From NCBI GenBank assembly GCA_020747015.1, contig JAGTJM010000097.1, forward strand, positions 21,626-85,625: a DNA stretch of 64,000 nt. The letters run 5' to 3'. Positions 43,594 through 56,560 of this stretch are shown here, one piece after another. A model generated the notes under the pieces. That model saw only the letters and a list, made by a program, of their open reading frames with translations, did not search any database and had not been told where the DNA came from. Made by a program: the position numbers and the translations under genes. Within the stretch, counting starts at the first letter, position 1. Every line of letters begins with the position of its first letter. Source of the DNA: Pyrenochaeta sp. MPI-SDFR-AT-0127 (taxonomy: Eukaryota; Ascomycota; Dothideomycetes; Pleosporales; Cucurbitariaceae).

Positions 43594-45015
43594 TGGACTG
43601 AAACAAAGAAAAAAAAGTGAGTGTGATGCTAAAGATAAGCGACAGTGGTGCTTTGAAAAGCTAAACGAATGTGTAAACGAATGATTGACTGAGTGGGTGG
43701 AGGACACAAAATATGCAAAGAAGGCCAAATATACAGTACTTGATCAATATTCAATATTTTCACCATTTCCTATTACATCCTAGTACACTTGTGTCGGCTT
43801 TATCGCTACCTCGATTATTATAGAAGGTTTTATTTGAGCTGCCCGGAGTCCGTGTTATGGTTTAGGCACGCTCAAACCATATGCGTCGCGACAGGATATC
43901 TTCCGCTTGGATCACCTGATTGCTAGTGCTACTTATAAATACCGACTGAGTATCCGAGGGCTCTTGAGCCTCTGGAAGTAGGCTTTGCAAAAGGTGTGAA
44001 AAAGTACGTCAATATAGATACGAGGTGAATGCGCAAGATAAGAGTGTAGAACAAGATCTGTTAGTAGCAACTAAGTAAATTTGCGCATTTGCAGAAGGCA
44101 AAGATTACTGTCTTTTTTTCCGGCTTATCTTGCGGTGGAGCACGCGACAATCCGCCGCGCTCTGCGCAACCACTTCCCCGTTTCAAGAGTCGCATTAAAG
44201 CCGAACGTACGTCCAGCTTTATGATTTCTCCAACCTTAACCATTAAGAGCGTACTTCTTAGGGACTGGGAACAAAGATAGACATGCGTCCAGCTATTCAA
44301 AGACCAAGCATTCTATTTCTATAGGCTCTGGGTGTACGAGTTACCACGCATTGTGACTAATTTGGTAATCTACTAAGCAATAACGTGTTCTACAAGCGAG
44401 TCAGACATACAAGACGAGTCGGACGCTCTCCTGTTATCTCTAACGCGCACCGCCTCTACCCGCCAAGGGCCTGTTCTCTGAACTGGGGGCTTCAGTTTCG
44501 TTTCAAGCTCAACAGCGTATAGCGTAGAACAGTTAGCGCAGATCATTAGTCTAACCGGATTAGGCAGAAACTGAAAACTGCGTTCTTCAACTTCAGGTTA
44601 GTTGCTAGGTCCAGATTCTAGAGGATCAAAAATTCGCTGTATATACGTCGCTATGTGGATCAAACGGAGGCTCCAGTTTTAAACTAGAGATAATAGTTTG
44701 CTCAAACAGGTAGATTATCGGATATATAGCACTAGGTAGGGGAGTGAAATTTGACGAAAGAAGAGATAGTAGTCTCATCCTCGGACACTAATATACGTGA
44801 ATATTAACTCTAGATACTTATCCTTCATTGCATAAGATGACGGCTTATTGCCTTGCCTGCGCAAGTCTTTACTTGAATTGAGTTTCTGGTCTTGACCCTC
44901 TTTCTCCTGTACAATACTAGCGGGAATTGGTGACACCTACTCGCCGCCCTCAACGCCTACCATATTCCTCCAGCCACTTACTTAGGCAACCATTTACTGC
45001 GATGCAGATGGTTGC
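43594..45015. other. Intergenic region upstream of the oxidase gene
   Basis: About 1.4 kb, moderately AT-rich, including the oxidase promoter on its left side (minus strand) and the 3' flank of the UVI-1-like gene on its right. I see no gene. Confidence 0.5.
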
Positions 45016-45935
45016 TTATGCAGCAACAGCAATCTCGCGACGTGCAAACCCTAACGAACGCAAAATCTCGCGCCTAGAAACCGAGACACCATCGTAGGAG
45101 TTGATCGCCGCCTCAATAGTGCCAGACAACGACTGGGCTTGCGCTTGCAAATCTGAAGAGCGGGACTGGACGTTTTCGATGAGATTGAAGGCAACGGTCT
45201 GCCGGCATTAATACATAAGACATATATTGGTGGAAAATGGAGACTGTAGAAAACCATTAAAAACTTACATCAACGATGGCCTCAATCTGGCGGAGCACCG
45301 CAGCAACGGGTTGGCCGATGATTGGCACGGTCTGGAAGAGCCCGGCCTTCCCGATGAGAATGTTGAAGAGAACCTGGTGGACACATACGAACTAAAACGT
45401 ATTGTGAATGTTAGTGTCCGTGTCGGCGAAGAGGAAGTTTGGGGAAGCGTGCCTCGCGGAAAGCGTCGAAGATGGCATCACTCTGCGCTCCGGATGGGAC
45501 GGGAGGCATGCCGTCCATTTGCGCAAGGGCAGTCGTGGCTGTGGACACAATATCCGTGAAGCCTGCGATGAGAGGCTGTTTTGTGGTCAGCTCGTGCTTC
45601 AGCATAGAACTGGACAATATCAAAGTTTAACTTCAAGCACCATGTCCAGACACCTCATCCGAAAGGTATAACTTGAGATGCAAGTTCCAGAAGTCTTGGA
45701 AACAAGCGAGGATACTGTGACATACTGGGAATGGGCCCAGCCCAACTATAATCAACGGACCATTGACGATAGTGATGCTCTGCGCGGGAGCCTGGAGGGC
45801 CTGGCTCTTCTGCGTGAGCAGGTTGATGTTTTGGACAACTTGGGCTGGTGATATCTGCGCAACGATGGGCGCGGTGAGGGCCAGAGCCGAAGTGAGGAGT
45901 ATACTGAATGAAACAATAGTGGTAATATTTGGTAC
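45016..45935 (-). CDS. UVI-1-like secreted protein, no ATG visible
   Basis: Four exons on the minus strand join in frame: up to about 45935-45726, 45575-45453, 45391-45269 and 45198-45016. They encode a signal-like SFSILLTSALALTAPIVAQ and helices AQVVQNINLLTQKSQALQAP, AGFTDIVSTATTALAQM, FVCVHQVLFNILIGKAGLF and IGQPVAAVLRQIEAIVD, then a helical tail. This is the pattern of the UVI-1 (UV-induced) protein family of Pleosporales, whose function is unknown. Two oddities stand out. No ATG exists in frame before the signal peptide, back to a stop near 46010. The second intron (45452-45392) begins GCACGC rather than GT. Splicing phases are otherwise perfect, so either the gene was recently inactivated by start loss or it uses a near-cognate start. 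Confidence 0.6.
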
Positions 45936-48900
45936 AAGTTCGGGGGTAGATCGTGTGATGCGGTTTGGATTAACAGGTAGGTGAAGGTGTGGTCGGTCGT
46001 AGTACTAGGATTGTAGAGAATGATAGGGGAACAGGAAAGTCGAGGGAGGGAATACTTATACTTAAATGGAAGTTGGATGTCGGACTGATTTTTGCAGTCA
46101 CTAGAAGAGCTAAGTACCAACATGCTTCCAATCGATCGGTCTACTTCTACCTGTTATGCATCAATACGTGCTCATCATCCTATGACTCTTCTTTGAGAGG
46201 CTAGTTAAAGCCACCTTCTCCCTCTTCTCAACTGAATTCGGACGTGACGGCGTTCTTTCAGCATGCAGATGATCCACTAGGCTGCCGTACGCTGTTAATG
46301 ACTCGTAAAGTTGGTAACAATCAAGTTGATCGACACGAATAGTCAGAGTAGAGAGACACGCACCATTTCACTACTATATCCCGGGTCATTCACAAACCGA
46401 TATCTACGTCAGCCAACTATTTCTAACGCCGCTTGTGCGTTGTGCTGGCAGTGTTCGATTGTAAGCCAAATCTAATTTTTCACGTGTCTCCGGTCTTGGA
46501 GATGTCTTTGATGGTTAAATGGTGAAGTTGCTACGAATTGAGTTGCCTATGGCCATAATGTATAACCCTCCTCTAGAAGCGCACTGTACCTATGCCTTCG
46601 TTGTGGCTTACAGGATTTGCACGGAGATGCTCATACAAACACTGCCGTGACCCAAACGATATCTCATACCCCTTCTGTCGGACGCTGAAGCTTTATGAAG
46701 CCGTCTCTTGTTTATGTCGGTTCTTTTAAGTTGTGGAAGCTGGAATTGGCGCAATAAACTGCGAATGCCAGCTGGCAAGTTCCTATGTACGATTAGGCGT
46801 GTATTCTAGATACCCTTTGCTACTTGAATCTGGCCTAAGTCTTTCTATTCGCCCCGATGGGTCCTGAGCAACAGCGAACGTGCAGATATTGGGTGCTGAT
46901 CACCGCCATTCAAAGCTCTTGGCTTCTAGAGGCCGCCTGCCGCAGCGGGCCGACCGCTAGGTCCCGTGCTTCAAGTCTGAAATCCACAGGGCCGTACGTA
47001 GCCAAATCACACCCTTCTAGGCGAATGAATGAAAGAACTAGACTTTGATTCAGGCAACCTCCTACAATGAAGCATATTCGTGTCCATAGTCAGTGCCTTG
47101 GGTACCTCAGGCAAGCCATACAGTGTTTCAATTGGAGTGCAAAAAGATTTACAGTGAAAGTTTCGAGCTTTGGGCTGCAGGCCATGATGGCCACGAATCA
47201 CTTTGATCGTCAGGGACTTATGCATGTCTTGTGTAGTGATCTAATACGCTAATATAAATGGGTACACGGTTAAAGCTTTGGCATCGGCACGACCCGACCC
47301 CGAGACCGATCTCGGTTACTGCGACTAGCGTCTTCAAATGTCATGGTCCAGGCGTAGAAGAAGCAAAGTCAATGTAGGGCAAAAGACAAACTTGTAATTT
47401 ACAGTAACCTAGCGGAGAGCTGATCTACAGAGCTGGCCGTGAACTTTACTCACACCTGGAAACTGCTTTGATTGTTTGAATTATGGCAGTGTGTTGCTAT
47501 TATGGAATTACCATCGTTGAGAGACCTGACTCATACTTGTCACGCGTGACAGCTGTTCAATTGATAAACGCCAAATTGGACGTGAACTTGTCAATGCATT
47601 GCCGCACCTGGAATTGTCGTCTCTTGATTTTGAAGACAACGCATCAAGCCGAACTTGATTCTAGTGAAGCTAAGTCGTGAGTGCTGGGTGCTACATTTGT
47701 TCAGACCTGAAACTGCATACCCTTACATTCCTGTTCTTTTCACCGGGACAGAAAAGTGGATGAAAGGCGAAGCACTAGCACTAGGAGCTTTGTCCCTCAT
47801 TCCTGAAAAAGAAATTGGGCCCTTTTTTTCGTATATGAAGGCCCTACTGAGACAGCCAATCTTGCTAGCTCCGATGTGTTGTGAATTACAAGTATGTGGA
47901 TATTCCTACCAAAGCCGCGTTGCTTTCGTACATTCAGCCCTTGAGCTGTTGTTGGACACGATGTGAGATCAGAACTGAGTGAACTCGTCGATGGCGGACC
48001 TACAGAAGATCGCGTGGTGAAGTAGAGGGTAGCGACGCCCTGACGATCGCAGCATGTTCGACTTTGTTGTGGTTTGCCTGGGCCGATACAACCCCGCACA
48101 GATTTGGCGCTGTCGTGCCCTACCATGACGATAGTCTGCAGGTCACGGGCTAATATTGCGGGCCGCAATCATAGCAGACTTAGTGCCGTTGAACTTGTAA
48201 AAAGGCGGCGCGAAGCACTATTTGGGGTTGCGTGCATCATCATCATCGAAACAAAGGGGGTCATGCTGGCGATGTTCCCATGGGAGGTCGTGCCGTGTAT
48301 CATCAATACTGCCGTTGAATCAGTCCAATTGATACGGATGGTGCTTACAGATTATAGGGGTTAGGTACTCTGAACGTCCTTTAGCCCATATGTAGCTCTA
48401 TTATGTGTCCGGATTCAATGATGAATCCCTGGTCCTCGTCGCCCTGCAGTCGGGCCTCGTAAATAAAGCAGAACAATCCAAGTCTTCACATTTACCAACG
48501 AATACGGCCACATGTTACTTGTATCCAGCTCTGAGAGTCTCAGATACCACGGTGATCACACTAGTATATCCGCTCTCTGCTCCACCATGTCCATCGCGTG
48601 AGTTCCTTACATTAATTGTTCATGCCCCAACGTTTCGCCATGCATCAATGCCTCCCATTCCTTTCCACTACTCCACGTACCACTAGCATCTTAATTCACG
48701 ACTCGTAGGCACAACCCTTCACGGCGGATATGTCAAATATGACATCGTAAGTGAGAGATATACAAGTTATAAGAGCTAGGTAGACCGCCACTTGCAGAGT
48801 GTTACGCCACGGGGCCTAGAGGGAGGAAGGCACTCCGAGAAATGGGTTGACGGTTAATGAAAATATCTAGTGAGATGAACATATAAATGAGTGGAAGAGG

Positions 48901-51269
48901 CTTCAGGCTGCAGAAAGAATCTGACGATAAATGCGTAGTGATGCGTATAATAACTCAAGAGCTTCGATCTAGAACGATAGCGATTGTAATAAGGGGTAGC
49001 GCAAAACGATGCACGGTATCTACATTACGCATATTGCACAATCTAGTAACTAATACCAAGGAAGCAACACTAATTAGCCTCAGCTAGCTCATTAACTAGG
49101 GTAATAGGGTATAATACCGGGACTAGTTGGTCAAAAGGAGAGATTGGTGTTTCGAGATCAAAGGGGTAGTGCCCCATCAGTTTCTGAAAGCCTTGGAAAT
49201 TAAGGATCTGCTGAAGCTGTTTGGGCCGGAAATGTAAGGAATATATAAGGTATGGGTGAGGCTGATGGTTATCTTGGAGGCTTATGCTGGTGTCCTGGGC
49301 TTTAGACTTCAAATTTATTTTGCTGGTCACGCCGACAGTATCTGGCGCATCGTTCTCGTCTCCAGTCTTACAAGTATAGTTCTAGTTTCAATGCTAAAAA
49401 GCACATATTTGAGTTAGAGGCTGCGAGGACGAACAGTGCACCCCTTCGAGTCAAGCAACCCAGCGCTAGGCGCAAAAATTGCCATGAAGACATACAACCC
49501 AAGTGTAGAATAATTTTGTATCTCCCAAATTCATTCTTGGCAACTTGTTGTTGGAAGCAATTGCAGAGCAAGCGTACATCTCAGTGTGATATACATTCGC
49601 TATGACCTTTGCTGTAGTATCCCTGCTCTTGCGCCTTAATCGTTGACCCAGTCTATTCAAGATAAGGACGGCTAGCATCCCCAAAAGCTCTCTTGAGTTT
49701 GCTTAATCTAGATATGTAAATCTCTACGCCGTGTCCCTCAGCAGGGTGTTAGATAACTGTATGGAAGCGAGCACGGCAGAATGAAATAAGTATGCGATGG
49801 AATATAGATTGATTCATGCCCCCCTATCCTCTCCTTCTACGCCTTTATATCGTTAGGCGCTCGCAAGCGAGGCGCAGCTGCAACGCATCCTTGCGATAGT
49901 CACGTGACCCGAGACCTTCACACAGCGCATCACAGTCGACCCGCCTTCGCTATTAGTGGGCTGCGTGATCTGTAGAGATATCCTTACACAGGGGCACCAC
50001 AACATGGTCGTACAGCGAGCGTAGTGGAAGCTCTGAATTGAGAATGACAGGATTTCCCTTATCCATGAGCTGGAGACCAATATAAACAAGATTTGATGTG
50101 TTTGAGTGTAGCTCATGACGGTTTATGATTGACATCACACCACGTGATCTGGGATTCAACAGTAGGCCAATTCTCCGCCGAAAAGCCCAGCTCCACGCCG
50201 ACTAACTCACAGCTATCTAGCAGGAAAAGCATAGGTCAAGTTCCCTTTCCTGCAAGTAGATGCACTCAGACAGCGACCGCAGCGCCAACACTCGAAGGCC
50301 CTCTTGGTCGTATGTCTCCAAGAAGAGATATTATATTGCTCCCGCAGCCACGCCAACCAGCCAGCAACCTCAGGGCTCAGACTGTGCAAAGTTTAAATGT
50401 GCTTTGAAAGATAGCTAATAGAAGCTGGCAAAGGTAAGCCAAGCTACGGCACCAAGACCTACTAAGTAGCATAGGGCATGAAGATGATGTTCGCTTTCGG
50501 TGCGGTTCTTGAGTTGAGTCGTGGTATACGTCCTTAGAGACAAAGTCAACCTCTCATAGAGAGAGAATGGGCCATTCAAGAGCCCACCTTTGTTGAAAAC
50601 TCGCTACCGAAGGGTCGCGCTGCTTGCAACAAGAAGGAAAAGAGCTGCATGAGGGCTTTCAGTAAGAGGAGATATGGACCGTCGCTAAGGTGCTTGGAAT
50701 GTATAAGTTGGTTGTTCGGAGGATACAATTATCGTTGATCGTCAATCATTTTCCAAATTTTCGTACATCACGTGTGCATTCTGAGCCGGAAAACCGGGCC
50801 TCCTAACTAGCATATCGCAATGGTAGATTTTACACATTCACATAGTTGGCCGGCCATGGTCACCACCAAGCCAACACAACCCAGTCAGCTCGTCATGCCA
50901 CACCAACATCAATTAAGTCAGGTCCAGGATTGATTCATGAATTTGCCCTCAAACTGCCCCCAAACTGGGAACACATAATGGAAAACTACTCTTCGAAGCC
51001 TAGCTCATCAAGAGCTGCCCAGTCCATGAGAAAGGGACCTTTACATAACTGGACAGTCGTTTCTATTAAAACAATACTCGGTGTAGAGGGAACCATGTGA
51101 TATATGATGCAATATCAAGTTCAAAGATATTTTATAAAGCTACGACAGCATATAAGAATCCTCGCCTCTGTAGGTTTTCCACTATCGCAGGCTCTGAAGT
51201 GACTAGGAAATGTAACATCCATGATAGGTTGCGGCGCTGCTAAGAAGTATTTATCCCCCTTTCAAACGC
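45936..51269. other. 5.3-kb gene desert
   Basis: Neither strand has a frame with recognisable protein features; the longest (about 120 codons) look random. Base composition is near the window average rather than RIP-like. A minus-strand frame at 49070-49330 (86 codons) is the only one with protein-like composition, but I cannot assign it. Old, strongly diverged transposon or gene remains are possible. The right edge is the 3' flank of the MFS gene. Confidence 0.45.
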
Positions 51270-53061
51270 CTAGATTGAGGCATGACCATGGGTTTCGTAC
51301 GGCAAAGCAAAGCAAAGAAGGCCGGTTACAATCCACAAGGCAGCACTGGCGTAAATGGGCACAACAGTGTAGCCACTGTAGGTGGAGATGAAAGATGCAA
51401 AGAGACCGCCAAATCGCAGAAGGGTTGCCGCAACACCCGTTCCAGTTCCCCGTATTGGCCCCGGGAACGATTCTGGGGTGAAAGCGTACATTATCGCATA
51501 CTCTGAGGGGAGTGATTAACAGAGTGAGGAGGGCTTTCAAAGAGCGGAAAACATACCAAAGTTGCCTAGGATACCAGTCGCACATTGGAAGCCAATATCG
51601 GCGGCCTCAGTCTTCGCAAGCGTGTACAGGAAGAGAAAGATGCCAGTTAAAATGGCGGAAAGTGCCATCATCCACCTTCGGCCTAGCCGAGTTTCAACAC
51701 AGAACCCAGCCGCGACTGGCCCAAGGACTCCGACAGCAGATACAATACAATAAACCATGTAAGTATGACTCAACGATGATGTGGCTGAATATGTCGATTT
51801 GGTCTGGAGATAAGACGTGATAAAAGCAAAGTAGAGTGGATAAGCGATTCCTATCGTAAGCCAGATCATAAAAGTTACAGATGTATGCTGACGCATACGT
51901 TTACCGCTGAAGAGTCTTTTGAAGCTACCACTGTCGTAGTCTTTGAAACTATCCTTGAGAATCTGCATTTGTGACGAGCCTTTAGAGCTTGATGACCTCG
52001 CTGCATGGCCCTCTAGAGGTCCTTCGCTAAATCGAGCATCGATTGCCTGCAGCATGTCTATGCTGAGGGTTTGTGGCTTGTTGTTAAAGCGCGCGATGTA
52101 GTTGACGGCCTCGACAGCATCGGCGTCACGACCTTTTGACAAAAGATACCGGGGCGATTCTGGGATCTTGAAGGCAAGGATGCGTATGAGGCCAAAAGCT
52201 ATTGCGATAAGGCCAAGCGTGATCATAAGGTAACGCCTGTAAATGTAAGCATGAGGTGAGGTCCTTTGGAGGGTTCAAATTAACTGACCATCCCATGTTC
52301 TCCCCCATACGACAAGGAGCTTGGTCGGCAGAACAAGCAATATTCGCTAAGAAAACCCAAGAGAGCAAAGCAACAATGACCTGTCCTAGATTCCACCACG
52401 CAGAGAGACTCACAAGGAGCCATTGCTTCTCCGGATGCATGAACTCGAGGAAGATGATGCTGTCTACTGGGACATTACCGCCAGCCGCGGTGCCTATGAT
52501 TGCCCAGAGCGAGCAGAACGCGACGAAGTTCTGTGTGCCAGCTACAGCGCAGGCAAAAATACCTCCGATCAAGATGGTAGCATTGAAAGCAGGTTTCCGA
52601 CCAATGAGATCCGCTGTGGTTCCCCAAAAGCTGGCTCCGACGATTAAACCAACATAGTATGCAACAGAGCTGAAGCTGAGACGGGAGATGTCGGTAAACT
52701 CGTTCGCGATGGCCGGCCGCACAGCCGAGATTCCTTGCGACCAGAAGTTGTCGACGATCCAGCCGAAGCCGGTCACAACGAATAACATCCATTGAAATCT
52801 GCCGTATGTTTAGAATACATAACTGTCTTAAGGTTTTGCTTTCAAGCACACTCACTTGCCCATCCCAATATCGCTGAGGTGCCGAGCGACCAATTCGGAT
52901 TTCACGCGGTAGGCTTCGGAAACGGCATCACCGTAAAAGTCTCGAACGGCAGGGTCGTCCGGAATGACGGTTCCCGATGCGACAATTGCTGTATCCTTGC
53001 TTGCATTTGAAAGGGCTTCAAAACTTTTGGATTTGGCATCGGTGGCTCTGGTAGCATCCAT
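51270..53061 (-). CDS. MFS transporter, SV2/SVOP-like
   Basis: Predicted 542-residue twelve-helix carrier in four exons: 53061-52856, 52798-52289, 52236-51557 and 51502-51270; introns of 57, 52 and 54 nt, all GT-AG. The hydrophilic N-terminus (about 70 residues) leads to helix 1 at WMLFVVTGFGWIVDN. Loop 2-3 has DLIGRKPAF, helices 3-5 include GTAAGGNVPVDSIIFLEFMH, and loop 6-7 starts with KIPESPRYLLSKGRD. The second half has YMVYCIVSAVGVLGPVAAG, TRLGRRWMMAL, and EYAIMYAFTPESFPGPIRGT followed by GTGVAA. These match the fungal group related to synaptic vesicle protein SVOP/SV2 within the sugar/carboxylate porters. The substrate is unknown. It is divergent with the SAT4-type receptor gene. Confidence 0.88.
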
Positions 53062-54605
53062 GTTGAGCGGTCAAAAGAATAGCCCTGATTCGTGATCAAC
53101 CACACTTCATAGAAAGATATAATCAATAATGCGACGGTTCTCTCGAGCACGACAAATGCGAACCGAGCTTATGTTCCGTTGAGGTAGCTAAGCTGTTAGA
53201 TATATAGACACTCTTTGGTTAAGCTGCGATTCCTTGCATGTGTCTGGTGTAGGACTCCTTGATGCTATGGTATAAGTGGGGGTCGTGTACACGATGACCA
53301 TACTGCTGGGCCGGAGGTCAATGCGTCGTCTCCGCAGCAGGATAATTCCTGATCCTTCTTTGCGGCACAGCACAGAACCATGCAAAAACCCGATGTCTCT
53401 TGATTACGCTATGCATTTCATGCTTTAAATTATGGAATAGTCACCCACAGCACTGTCATCGGCGTCGCTTTCGGGACTTTAAACGCTGTGAGATTCACGT
53501 GTACTCAGCGCGGACAGCAAATGTAGGCATCTTGTGTAGGATGAGACTGAAAGTGAGAAGAAACGTTGAGAGATTGTTGGGTGGCCGTACTTCGGAAGCT
53601 GGACTAATTATATCGACCGTGAGGAACTGCGGAGATGGCATGCATGCACCCTTGTATATGGGGTACGTAGTTCATCTTCCGCTTGTTTCACGATCGTGGC
53701 TCCTCCGTGCTTGTATTGGAAACCTTCCAAGGTCGGCTTCTCGACTTCTAAGGGTCTGAACACGATATACAACAGGTGTTAGAGCCAATCAATGATCACA
53801 GGCTTCAAATTTCGATAGGTCATTAACGAATTTTTGATCCCCACTTGAACCGATTTGACTAGGCCACCCGAATCCCGTTCAGTCCCAGGTGTGTCGGAAC
53901 GAGTCACGGTGTGCATCAAGAAGGGCCTTTTACACAGACCCTCCATCCCGTCTCCAGCAAACCCTGATAGATGGGTGGCCGTACTGTGGCCAACGCCCAC
54001 TTTTGCTACCTTGATATCCAAAAAAAAGCGTCTCTCTCAGTTCATCTGTCTTCTCTCCAGTAGTTTCTGAGTCAGGCAGCGTAGGTGGCCTGACTCAGAA
54101 AAACATGTTAGCCGATCGCGGAAGCAAGCGAAGAACAGCTGAAGAATGCGGGGGGTGAGGGAAGCACTGACACTTGATGTTCGAACCTTGCGTGGCGCGG
54201 GTCTTAAGCGCCTTAAACCTTATTTTGAAGGTGAATGCTTGGAACTCGGGTCACATCCGGAAGCGCAGACAAATGCATTGGTGCTGCACCCCTTGAAAGG
54301 CATTGACTGTCGTATTGCACGCGCGCCCTAACGAGTAGCTAAATTTCCGCACCACACTGACACTGATGCACGGCTTAGAACCTTGGAATAAAAATCAATT
54401 CTTCCGTCCATGATTCACGTTGGTCATCGGTGTACGAAGTGGCTGTAATCTGAGTTTAGAGGAGAACTGACAGCCATGTGTCAAGGACACCCGCCCTGGT
54501 AGATAAAGTGGGGGTGGTTCGCATGCGCTCGGCTACTCCCAACATCCGTAAGGCTTTGTGAATATTGTTACGGTAGTTCGCTCCCAACTTTCAGAAGCAC
54601 TAATT
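53062..54605. other. Divergent intergenic region
   Basis: About 1.5 kb between the divergent MFS and receptor genes. It contains the hairpin with Gcn4-type sites at 54064-54101. No coding gene is seen. Confidence 0.5.
54064..54101. promoter_or_regulatory. Perfect 14-bp hairpin carrying two TGACTCA sites
   Basis: The arms tttctgagtcaggc (54064-54077) and gcctgactcagaaa (54088-54101) are perfect complements around a 10-base loop. Each arm contains the full Gcn4/CPC1/AP-1 heptamer TGACTCA (in opposite orientations). The element sits about 500 bases before the receptor gene and 1 kb before the divergent transporter gene. It could be a double bZIP site or the trace of an inverted-repeat element. 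Confidence 0.55.
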
Positions 54606-55966
54606 ATGGCTGGACTCCAGATCAATATTTACGCCAGTATTGGCATTACTTGGATTGCCGCCCTAGCAACCCTGATCATGCGGGTTATTGCGCGACGATT
54701 AACACGGGTCAACTGGTGGCTCGATGACTACTTTGCTATCTCAGCCTTCGTAAGATTACTTCTTTCACTTTTTTCTAGGACTATATACTGATAGCAAGTC
54801 GATATATAGCTATTTGCAACTGGCTATTGTGCCATATTGATAGAATGTAAAAGACTCCATGGCAAACCATTGCATTTCACTTGTGGGTGCTTGAGAATAA
54901 CTTTATAGGGACACTTCACTGGTCACTCGGAAACGTCATGCCCGATTCTCTCGATGGAGCTGCTCGAGAGGATATTCTATACCATGCTAGAATTCTCGGT
55001 TTCTTTAATTCGATATGCTATGCCTCTTCACTAGCTTCTTCGAAAATCTCGATCTTGTCATTCTACTGGCGGCTTTTCAAGCTTTCAGTCATTCGGATCC
55101 CCATTCTAGTGCTACTAGCTATTTCAACGGTATGGTGGATATTGCGAACCTTTATGCTGACCTTTCGTTGCGTTCCTACGCGTGCAATCTGGGACAAAAC
55201 AATCACAGATGCCGTCTGTAATATCGATGGCGACAAGTTCTTTCTTGGCACTATCACTACCCATTTCTTGTTGGACGTTGCCATTCTGGTTCTTCCCATG
55301 GTACCGGTTTTCAGGCTCCGCCTACGATTTCAACAAAAACTCGCCATTGTTGGATTCTTTCTTCTCGGCACTATGTGAGGTTCCCCGATTAATCCTTGTA
55401 CGTCAAATCCTGATTCAAATCATAGTGTCTGCGTCGCATCATGCATCGTTCTGGTTATACTGGTCCAGTTTCCCTCGAATACTTCGCAATTACCGTACGA
55501 CTACGCCATGTTCTGTGTCTGGGGAGCTGTCGAAGTCAACATTGCCATCGTCTCTGGTACTAAACATACATCTCAAATTTATTCTGTCAGTGGCATTTGC
55601 TAACGACGTTTTTTAGGATGTTGTCCATTGCTACGACCAATTATTCGACGCATATTACCTGATGTATTTCCCAGCGCTGGCATCAGCAGCCAGCCTATTA
55701 GTCGGCCAAGTAATGCCATGAAACTTACGACGATTACAAGAACAGACAAGGAAAGGGAAGCAGATGAATCTAGTTCGACACATCAACTAGCAGGATCCGA
55801 CAATGGCCAGCTGGATGATTATATGCATGATGAGGTTCCAACAGGTATTTATACAATGATTTCAAGCGAAGCAAATAACTGGAGGTCTCAGGGGATAGAG
55901 GAAGAGCTAGATTTAACTAGTATACATGTGCGAAAGGAGACAGTAGTTGAGGTAAAAGGTAGATAA
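54606..55966 (+). CDS. SAT4-type rhodopsin-domain membrane receptor
   Basis: Predicted 375 residues in five exons: 54606-54749, 54811-54847, 54909-55374, 55426-55556 and 55617-55966. The junctions keep phase and rebuild conserved segments, for example LFATGYCAILIE joined to WTLHWSLGN. Seven membrane helices are expected, from IGITWIAALATLIMRVIARR, through the WWLDDYFAI motif, SICYASSLASSKISILSFYW and RIPILVLLAISTVWWILR, to LLDVAILVLPMVPVFRLRL, GFFLLGT and CVWGAVEVNIAIVSGCCP. These are hallmarks of the fungal rhodopsin/SAT4 domain (PF20684), present in PTH11-like receptors. There is no N-terminal CFEM domain. The C-terminal 100 residues are Ser/Asp-rich and cytosolic. The ligand is unknown. 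The 37-nt second exon is short but well supported. Confidence 0.85.
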
Positions 55967-56117
55967 CCCTAATAATATACTCTTTATATACTAAATAAGT
56001 ATAGCCTTATATACTTTTTAAATCTTACTACCTTTTATTATAGGTTTTTTATAGGAAGCTATTACTAGTAGCCTAGTATAAGCTATAGTATTAAGCTATT
56101 ATATTTAACTATTATTA

Positions 56118-56340
56118 TAACGAATATTATATAGAAATAGGGACGTATACGCGTTTCCCTAGAATAAAGGGTCCTAATTAAGTAGTATTAGACCTACCTC
56201 TAATACTATTCTAATTAGGCTCTATTACCCCTAGTTTCCTATATATAAAGATAGCTCTTTAGTAGTAGATAGTAGGATAAGTTCTTCTTATCCTTCTATA
56301 CTAGATCTATAGGAATAGAGGTATTCTTAGTAATCTACTA
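56118..56340. repeat. LTR-like repeat, copy A
   Basis: First of three related copies of about 215-225 bp (others at 56344-56560 and 63064-63274). It begins near aacgaatattatatagaaatag, contains TATA-like ctatatataaag, the conserved agctctttagtagtagatag, and a small hairpin ggataag-ttctt-cttatcc, and ends near ggaatagaggtattc. The TATA element and size suit a solo LTR, but TG...CA ends have been erased or cannot be defined. Confidence 0.6.
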
Positions 56341-56343
56341 TAG

Positions 56344-56560
56344 TGTAACGAACGTTATATAGAAATAGAGACGTACCCGCATTCCTATAAGAAGGAACGG
56401 TTATTTAGAGGTTATCGGACCTACCTCTAATACCGTCCCGATTAGGCCCCGTTACCCCTATTTCTCTATATATAAGTATAGCTCTTTAGTAGTAGATAGT
56501 AGGATAAGTTCTTCTTATCCTTCTATACTAAACCTATAGGAATAGAGGTATTCCTATATT
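56344..56560. repeat. LTR-like repeat, copy B
   Basis: Directly follows copy A in the same orientation. It starts tgtaacgaacgttatatagaaatag and ends ggaatagaggtattcc. It is richer in GC than copies A and C (for example ggttatcggacctacctctaat), so it may be less mutated. Confidence 0.6.

Noticed and set aside
47655..48168. Two overlapping frames of 103 and 123 codons on opposite strands
   Set aside because: Neither shows protein-like composition or any recognisable motif.
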